60,842 bases of DNA from Opitutales bacterium. Lineage in GTDB: Bacteria; Verrucomicrobiota; Verrucomicrobiia; Opitutales; Oceanipulchritudinaceae. Each line of letters opens with the position of its first letter. Within the stretch, counting starts at the first letter, position 1. The stretch is from NCBI GenBank assembly GCA_020831525.1, contig JAFIGH010000020.1, forward strand, positions 1 to 60,842. Reading direction: 5' to 3'. A program made the translations under genes and the position numbers. This document shows positions 55,217-60,842 of this stretch, one piece after another. Under the pieces are notes generated by a model. It ran no database searches and was not told where the DNA came from. It saw only the letters and a list, made by a program, of their open reading frames with translations.

Positions 55217-55831
55217 ATGTTTGAATTCAAACGACCCAACCGCGATTACGCGGGCTACATCTTCGATTGCGACGGCACCCTCGCCGATTCCATGCCTCTG
55301 CACTTCCGCGCATGGAACCACGGCCTCGAAAGAGGCGGTGCGAGCCACCGCCTCGATCCCCATGGTTTCATGAGCGTGGCGGGCATGGCCCTCGCCCAGA
55401 CTGTCGAACACTGGACGCACGAATACGGTGAGAAAATCAACCTTGAAGCCGTCATTGCTGCAAAAAACAGCTACTTTGAGACGAATCGCGGGGAAGTCGC
55501 TCCAATCGAACCCATCATCGCCTTTGCCACCGACCTCAAGGCCGCGGGCAAACCCATCGCCGTCGCTTCCGGCGGACGCCGCGACGACGTCCTCTGGACA
55601 CTCCGGCATATCGGGGCCGGCGACCTGTTTGACATAGTCGTCACCGCCGACGACGTCGCTTCCGCCAAGCCCGCGCCGGATCTCTTTCTGCTCGCCGCCA
55701 AGCGTATGGGTGTCGACCCGGCGCAGTGTTACGTCATCGAAGACTCCGACCTTGGCATCGAAGCCGCCGACCGCGCCGGCATGGCCTCCGTGCGAATCCC
55801 CTCCTTCGCCGATCTGGCGGAACCTCGGTAA
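55217..55831 (+). CDS. HAD-superfamily phosphatase / beta-phosphoglucomutase-like
   Basis: A 204-residue Rossmann-like hydrolase. Motif I is IFDCDGTLADSMPLHFRAWN with the nucleophile Asp, motif II VASGGRRDDV, motif III KPAPDLFLLAAKRMG and motif IV VIEDSDLGIEAADRAGM. The four-helix cap lies between I and II, as in beta-phosphoglucomutase and sugar-phosphate phosphatases (YqaB-like). The substrate is unknown. It probably shares the prfC transcript. Confidence 0.85.
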   Translation: MFEFKRPNRDYAGYIFDCDGTLADSMPLHFRAWNHGLERGGASHRLDPHGFMSVAGMALAQTVEHWTHEYGEKINLEAVIAAKNSYFETNRGEVAPIEPIIAFATDLKAAGKPIAVASGGRRDDVLWTLRHIGAGDLFDIVVTADDVASAKPAPDLFLLAAKRMGVDPAQCYVIEDSDLGIEAADRAGMASVRIPSFADLAEPR

Positions 55832-55879
55832 GGCCTCGCGGCCGTGTAGCTGCGCCCGCCAGAGCGCGGGACGGCAGGC

Positions 55880-56758
55880 TTACTCGACGTTTTGCACTTG
55901 TTCGCGGATGCGTTCGATTTCGTTTTTCGCTTCGATGACGAAGCGGCTCACGTCGACATTGTTGGCCTTGGCCCCGATGGTGTTGAACTCGCGGTTGATC
56001 TCCTGGAGGATAAACTCCAGCTTGCGGCCGACAGCGTTATCCGCGGCCGCCTTGAGCGTCTCGGCGAATTGAGCGAGATGGCTGTCGAGACGCGTGACCT
56101 CCTCGGTGGTGTCGCAACGGTCGGCGAAGATAGCGATTTCCTTGAGCACGCGCTCGTCGTCGAGATCAAGATCCAGCCCGGCGGACTTGAGCCGTTGCGT
56201 GAGGAGTTCGCGGTAGCGGCCGGTGGTTCCCGCCGTGTTCGCACGGATGTCGGCGAGGAGCGTACGCAGGCGGCCGAGGCGCCCGCCGAGATCGGCGGCG
56301 AGGTGCGCACCCTCGCGTGCGCGCATCTCATTCAACCGCGCAAGGGCGGCACGCGTCGCTTCCGCGAGGGCTTCGCGGACATCGTCCGCCGTCGGAAGAT
56401 CGGAATCGGTGCGGTGCAGCGCGATGATGTCGACGAGCCCGGCGCCGTCCGGCGGCCATGCGATGCCGCGCGACTCCGCGAGCACACCGGCTTTGTCGAG
56501 GAAGGCCTCCACGCCCGCGCGGTCCCATGAAAACGCTCCCGCCCCGGAGGCGCGGTCAGCGCGCACGGTGGCGTGGACCTTGCCACGCCCCACCCCGCCG
56601 CGGACGATTTCCGCGATGTCGCGCTCAAGCGACTGCCACTCGCGCGGGAGGGAAAAGGAGGTCTCGAGGTTGCGCCGGTTGACAGCGTTCAGCTCGACGG
56701 CGAGGGTGAGGTCGGCGGCGGTCTTTTCGCCGCGCCCGAATCCGGTCATGGACATCAT
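55880..56758 (-). CDS. yicC: YicC-family RNA endoribonuclease-like protein
   Basis: A 292-residue protein of the YicC family (DUF1732 at the C-terminus). [20 protein letters not shown] opens it, and the C-terminus has [20 protein letters not shown], the [20 protein letters not shown] block and [21 protein letters not shown]. coli YicC was reported to be an endoribonuclease acting on the small RNA RyhB. The two ATG codons at the start overlap the trpB stop, so translation is coupled to trpB. Confidence 0.9.
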   Translation of the reverse strand: MMSMTGFGRGEKTAADLTLAVELNAVNRRNLETSFSLPREWQSLERDIAEIVRGGVGRGKVHATVRADRASGAGAFSWDRAGVEAFLDKAGVLAESRGIAWPPDGAGLVDIIALHRTDSDLPTADDVREALAEATRAALARLNEMRAREGAHLAADLGGRLGRLRTLLADIRANTAGTTGRYRELLTQRLKSAGLDLDLDDERVLKEIAIFADRCDTTEEVTRLDSHLAQFAETLKAAADNAVGRKLEFILQEINREFNTIGAKANNVDVSRFVIEAKNEIERIREQVQNVE

Positions 56759-57975
56759 TTCGCGGCTTCCTCCATCATTTTGGCAACCTGGCTCACATCC
56801 TTATCGCCGCGCCCGGAAAGGTTGAGGCAGAGGATCTGATCGCTCCCCATTTGGGGCGCCCGCTTGGCGGCGTAGGCGATGGCATGGGTCGACTCCAGGG
56901 CCGGAAGAATACCCTCCGTCTCACAGAGAAGGCGGAATGCGCCGAGGACATCGTCGTCGCAGGCGTAGCCGTACTCGATGCGTCCGGCATCGCGGTAGTA
57001 GGCGTGCTCCGGACCGACAGCCGCATAATCGAGCCCCGCGGAGACGGAGTGGGTCAGCTCAATCTGCCCGTCATCGTTTTGCAGGATGTAGGTGCGGCAA
57101 CCCTGAAGGACACCCATCTTGCCCCCCTCAAAGCGGGCCGCGTGCTCCCCGCGGGCAATCCCGCGTCCACCCGCTTCCACGCCGACGAGCCGCACGGAGG
57201 GGTCGCCGAGAAACTCGAAGAAGAACCCGATGGCATTGCTGCCGCCGCCCACGCAAGCCGCCATCTCGTCCGGCAGGCGGCCTTCCAGCGAGAGGATTTG
57301 CTCCCGTGTCTCGCGGCCGATAACACGGTGAAAATCGCGCACCATCATGGGGAAGGGGTGCGCCCCGAGAGCGGAACCGAGGATGTAGTGAGTATTTCGC
57401 GACGAGGCAACCCAGTCACGCATGGCTTCGTTGACGGCGTCTTTGAGGGTCTTCTGGCCCGAATCCACGCCGCGCACCTCCGCCCCGCAAAGGCGCATGC
57501 GGAAGACGTTGAGCGCCTGCCGCTCCATGTCCACGGCACCCATGTAGATGACACACTCCAGCCCGAATTTGGCGCAGGCGGCAGCCGTCGCCACACCGTG
57601 CTGGCCGGCGCCCGTTTCGGCGATGATGCGCTTCTTCCCGAGCCGCTTGGCGAGGAGGATCTGCCCGATGACGTTGTTAATCTTGTGCGCGCCGGTATGC
57701 AGCAGGTCCTCGCGCTTGAGGTAGATTTTCGCGCCGCCGAGTCGCTCCGTCAGTTGCTCGGCGAAATAGAGCTCCGTGGGCCGCCCGGCGTAGTGGCGCA
57801 AAAACCAGTCCAGCTCGCGCCTGTATTCCGGATCCTCCCGCGCCTCGCGGTAGGCCGCCTCGAGATCGAGGAGGGTCGTCATGAGCGTCTCCGGCACGTA
57901 GCGGCCGCCGTAGGGGCCGAAGTGCCCGGAGACATCGGGCAGAGTTGCGGGGTCGTTCAAGGTCGCTGTATTCAT
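56755..57975 (-). CDS. trpB: Tryptophan synthase beta subunit
   Basis: A 406-residue PLP enzyme that joins indole and serine to give tryptophan. [14 protein letters not shown] opens it; the PLP lysine is in [29 protein letters not shown] the substrate loop, [18 protein letters not shown] the phosphate-binding loop, and [11 protein letters not shown] the monovalent-cation end. No trpA follows; yicC takes its place (overlapping). Upstream, 166 bases of GC-rich DNA contain no recognisable leader peptide or T-box. Confidence 0.96.
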   Translation of the reverse strand: MNTATLNDPATLPDVSGHFGPYGGRYVPETLMTTLLDLEAAYREAREDPEYRRELDWFLRHYAGRPTELYFAEQLTERLGGAKIYLKREDLLHTGAHKINNVIGQILLAKRLGKKRIIAETGAGQHGVATAAACAKFGLECVIYMGAVDMERQALNVFRMRLCGAEVRGVDSGQKTLKDAVNEAMRDWVASSRNTHYILGSALGAHPFPMMVRDFHRVIGRETREQILSLEGRLPDEMAACVGGGSNAIGFFFEFLGDPSVRLVGVEAGGRGIARGEHAARFEGGKMGVLQGCRTYILQNDDGQIELTHSVSAGLDYAAVGPEHAYYRDAGRIEYGYACDDDVLGAFRLLCETEGILPALESTHAIAYAAKRAPQMGSDQILCLNLSGRGDKDVSQVAKMMEEAAK

Positions 57976-58141
57976 GGTCCTGAGGCGGCTCCGGACGCGG
58001 TCCCGGCCCGCCGCGGACCACGGATCGCCCCGTCCGGATACCAAACAAAGCCGCCAACATCCGCCCCAACCGGCGCGACCGCAAACCCAAATGTGACGCC
58101 ACCCGGCGCCCGTGGCGTGCCTCCGGCGGCTCCGCGGCGGA

Positions 58142-59254
58142 TTAATGGCTGTGCGTGGGAGCGTAGCGCCGGGCGGTCCACCGCGTGAGCGCCACCCATG
58201 CTTTCCAATTGGCGCGGATTTCCCGCCGCAGGCGGCGGATTTCGATGCGCAGGAGAGCGCGCTTCTCCTTGGAGGCTTCACGGAACTCGGCGAGACTGCC
58301 GGAGAGCGCAGCGACGTTTCCGTCGAAGGTGTCGGCGAGGTGCTCCAGTTTCCGGCTGAGCTCCATTGCCAGTTCGTCAACCTCAGCGGAAAGTCGGTCG
58401 AGAAGGAGGCGTTTGTCCTTGGACACAAGCGCCTTCTGCACTCGCACGGTCTGAATGACGCGCAGGTGCGACGTGAGCCCAACGAGCGATGCGGCGCGCA
58501 CAAGCCACTTTGTGGGATCAAAGTGGTACCAACGCACTCCGTTGCGGTAGTCGGAGGCAAAGGCATGGTGGTAGTTATGGTAGCCTTCGCCGAAAGTGAG
58601 GAACGCGAGCACCGCGTTGTCGACGGCACTCAACTCCCGCGCATAGGTGCGCGAACCCCAGACATGGGCAAGCGAATTGATGAACCATGTGCAGTGGTGG
58701 ACCGCGAAAATCCGCAGCAAAATCACCGCCCAGAACGCGGCGAGCGGAGGCATGAAGAGACACGCCAGCCCCAGCACGGCCGCATTTACCCCGATGGTCA
58801 GCGCAAGGTAATACCTGTCCTGAAAAACCACGCGGGGATTACGCAGAAGATCCGCCACGAGCGCCCGGTCGAACTTCCGCCGGTAAGTGAAGAGCCAAAG
58901 CATGTGTGCGTGCCAAAACCCCTTCTTCACTGAATAGGGATCTTTGTCCGTATCGACATGGTTGTGGTGCAGGCGGTGGTCGTGCGACCAAACGAGAGCC
59001 GACCACTGGAACGCCAGCGTAGACCCGAGGAGGACAGCCCACTCGAACACAGGACGGGCTTCATACGCCTTGTGCGCATACAGCCGGTGGTAGCCCGCCG
59101 TGATCGTCAGTCCGCCGACAACGAAAGTGATAAGGAAACCGGTCCATGCACTCCACGATAATACCCCGAACGCGAACGGCGCCATGCCGACGAGAAGGAG
59201 GTGATACGAGACGACGAAAACAAGGGTCGTCCAATTGATCTTTTGATGGCGCAT
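58142..59254 (-). CDS. Membrane fatty-acid desaturase with coiled-coil extension
   Basis: A 370-residue integral enzyme of the acyl-CoA/acyl-lipid delta-9 desaturase family (DesC/Ole1-like). The three histidine boxes are HRLYAH (56-61), [11 protein letters not shown] (91-101) and HNYHH after GEGY; helices lie around 8-52 and 165-210. They bind the di-iron centre that inserts a cis double bond using O2. After about residue 270 the family usually ends, but here 95 charged residues follow ([20 protein letters not shown] and [19 protein letters not shown]), predicted coiled coil. The ATG at 59254 begins the conserved part. It stands alone between trpB and an MscS gene. Confidence 0.88.
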   Translation of the reverse strand: MRHQKINWTTLVFVVSYHLLLVGMAPFAFGVLSWSAWTGFLITFVVGGLTITAGYHRLYAHKAYEARPVFEWAVLLGSTLAFQWSALVWSHDHRLHHNHVDTDKDPYSVKKGFWHAHMLWLFTYRRKFDRALVADLLRNPRVVFQDRYYLALTIGVNAAVLGLACLFMPPLAAFWAVILLRIFAVHHCTWFINSLAHVWGSRTYARELSAVDNAVLAFLTFGEGYHNYHHAFASDYRNGVRWYHFDPTKWLVRAASLVGLTSHLRVIQTVRVQKALVSKDKRLLLDRLSAEVDELAMELSRKLEHLADTFDGNVAALSGSLAEFREASKEKRALLRIEIRRLRREIRANWKAWVALTRWTARRYAPTHSH

Positions 59255-59505
59255 GCGATATGCCGGGCCGCTTCCACAGAACCGGAAGCCAACCGACACC
59301 ATCACTCAATCAGCATAACGGCTCCGGTGCAAGCATGTCCGCTACACTTCCGACCGCACATACCGCGGCCATGCCCGCATGGAACACCGGCTCGCCGCAT
59401 GAACGCCGGTCTGGAACGCCAAAATGACACCGCGACCACGGTCCGCTGCCCGCCCGGACCGGAGTGGAGTGTCGATGGGAGAGGAAGAGGGAGAGTGGGC
59501 GGAGG

Positions 59506-60729
59506 TCAGTCGCCGCCACTTTCCTTCGCCGGAGGGACGCGGTGGAGATGCACATCGCGCTGCGGGAAGGGAATCTCCACGCCGTGCTCCTTGAAGAGAT
59601 CCCAGATGCGGAAGAGCACCGCGCTGCGGACATTGGTGATGCCGTTGTAGGCGTCGTCGACCCAAATGCGCAGTTCAAAGTCGACGGAGCTGTCGCCGAA
59701 GGCAAGGAGCAGGCAGTTCGGCGCGGGATCCTTGAGCACCCGCTTTTCCTCGGCGGCGGCACGGAGAAGCAACTCGCGCACTTGGTGGACGTCGGACTTG
59801 TAGGAGACACCCACCGGGATCTTGAGCCGCACCTTTTCGTCGGAGTACGACCAGTTGACGACCCGCTGCGTGATGAGGTCTTCGTTGGGGATGAGGTGCT
59901 CTTTCCCGTCGCGTGTGAGGACGGAGACGTGCCGCGCCCGCAGGTTGTTGATCCAGCCGTAGCTGTCTTCCACCTCGATGACATCACCCGGCTTGATGGA
60001 GCGGTCGGCCAGAAGGATGAATCCGCAGACAAGGTTGGAAACCACCTTCTGCAAGCCGAAGCCAAGGCCGAGACCAAGACCGCCGCCGAGAAACTTCAGC
60101 AGCGTGAGGTCGATACCGATCACCTCGAAAGCGGCGAGGAGGGCGACGATGATCAACACGATCCGCGCGATCTTGCCGAGCAGCACACGGAGCGACGGGG
60201 TCAAGTTGCTCGCCGATTCGAGCTTGTCCTCGATAAAGCGCGCCAGCCCCATTCCGACATAGAGCGCGAAGGAGAGGATGACGACCCCCTTGAGAATACC
60301 CGCGACCGAGAAGCTCGTATCCCCGAAATGAAACTGAATTCCCGAGAGAAAGTCGAGCAGTTCGCGCATTTCCGGCAGGAGCACAACCGCCGTGCCGAGG
60401 TAAAGCGCCAGCGCCAGCGCCCGCTCCCAATAGCGCTCCGGCACCAATGCGGCAACACGCGCCACAACCATCCAGAGAATGATAAGGAGCGCGAAGCGTG
60501 CCACCAGCCAGAGGTCCTGCCCCATAGCAAACCCGACACCCGCCACCCCGCCGAGGACAAAGGCCAGCAACCCAAAGAATGTCACCGAGCGCCGCCAGTC
60601 ATCCCGCCCGCGCTGACGAAAGAGGCGCGGCCCGACAAACACCCAGAACACCCACAGGACAAGGATCGCGGCGAGAATCAGACTTCCCTCGAATACCGTC
60701 GGATTAGTAAATACCGCACTCCAGTCCAT
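59506..60729 (-). CDS. MscS-family mechanosensitive channel
   Basis: A 407-residue channel that opens under membrane tension to release solutes at osmotic downshock. Six or so membrane helices (about 14-36, 46-68, 75-98, 104-122, 140-160, 185-206) precede the pore helix GLGLGLGFGLQKVVSNLVCG, which has the glycine-rich MscS TM3b pattern. The beta domain follows (RSIKPGDVIEVEDSYGWINN; RHVSVLTRDGKEHLIPNEDL) and an alpha/beta C-terminal domain closes the vestibule. It is longer at the N-terminus than E. coli MscS (286), like MscK/YbdG-type mid-size forms. Confidence 0.9.
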   Translation of the reverse strand: MDWSAVFTNPTVFEGSLILAAILVLWVFWVFVGPRLFRQRGRDDWRRSVTFFGLLAFVLGGVAGVGFAMGQDLWLVARFALLIILWMVVARVAALVPERYWERALALALYLGTAVVLLPEMRELLDFLSGIQFHFGDTSFSVAGILKGVVILSFALYVGMGLARFIEDKLESASNLTPSLRVLLGKIARIVLIIVALLAAFEVIGIDLTLLKFLGGGLGLGLGFGLQKVVSNLVCGFILLADRSIKPGDVIEVEDSYGWINNLRARHVSVLTRDGKEHLIPNEDLITQRVVNWSYSDEKVRLKIPVGVSYKSDVHQVRELLLRAAAEEKRVLKDPAPNCLLLAFGDSSVDFELRIWVDDAYNGITNVRSAVLFRIWDLFKEHGVEIPFPQRDVHLHRVPPAKESGGD

Positions 60730-60842
60730 AGCACCATAACGCCGTCCGCCGCTGAATTGTCAATCCCGCGGATGTCCCCGGAAACGGTTACCCCAATCGT
60801 TAGCGACGGTCTTGGGCAGGGATCGGCCGACGGTTTTGCGGC

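Overview
The window is high-GC DNA (roughly 62-65% by eye) from a Gram-negative bacterium, most likely a Verrucomicrobiota member of the Opitutales/Puniceicoccales type. Pointers are a PEP-CTERM sorting signal, a C-terminal Trp/Tyr-rich repeat on a secreted phosphoesterase, a secreted protein ending in the GDAAD...GDGI.NLL.YAL pattern common in Verrucomicrobiota, a TyrA with an APGLLG Rossmann loop, and a beta-barrel protein ending in Phe. The taxonomy is inferred from family memory, not from a marker gene search. No rRNA, tRNA, CRISPR array or complete insertion sequence was found.

Layout. 0.2-5.2 kb: an iron-type ABC permease diverges from a PP2C phosphatase / DUF4384 membrane protein / caspase-like protease cluster. 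5.2-24 kb: mostly housekeeping genes: HNH nuclease, hisE, a Tat-exported 5'-nucleotidase, a Ski2-like helicase, a host-attachment-family protein, mgtE, coaD with an MFS exporter, a ycjX-ycjF pair, an inactive-looking FGE-domain protein, tyrA, and a fused FAD/4Fe-4S oxidoreductase. 23.8-25 kb: a non-coding repeat block and a frameshifted PEP-CTERM gene. 25-37 kb: frr-proB, a secreted metallophosphoesterase, an SLC13/ArsB-type permease behind a YhbY-like protein and carB, then a MacB/LolD-type ABC exporter pair.

37.0-45.5 kb is an accessory island: about a dozen short genes, all on the + strand, several joined by ATGA overlaps. They include a TetR regulator with an operator over its start codon, DUF899, two AraC regulators, three intact VOC/glyoxalase genes and one beheaded VOC remnant, a low-GC DUF2200 gene, an AAC(3)-I-like aminoglycoside acetyltransferase, a lipoprotein, an AlkD-like repair protein and an NmrA-like reductase. 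The tail of a vapC toxin lies on the opposite strand at its right edge. It looks like horizontally acquired, partly decaying detoxification and resistance cargo.

45.5-60.8 kb: a large secreted Ig-like protein, a frameshifted sugar isomerase with a Gfo/Idh/MocA dehydrogenase, fabA-fabB beside an outer-membrane protein, prfC with a strong sigma70-like promoter, a HAD phosphatase, yicC-trpB, a membrane fatty-acid desaturase and an MscS channel. FabA/FabB plus the desaturase suggest both oxygen-independent and oxygen-dependent routes to unsaturated lipids. Two genes (24.1-24.7 kb and 47.8-48.6 kb) are each broken by an apparent single-base loss next to a G run, so real decay and sequencing error must be separated before calling them pseudogenes.
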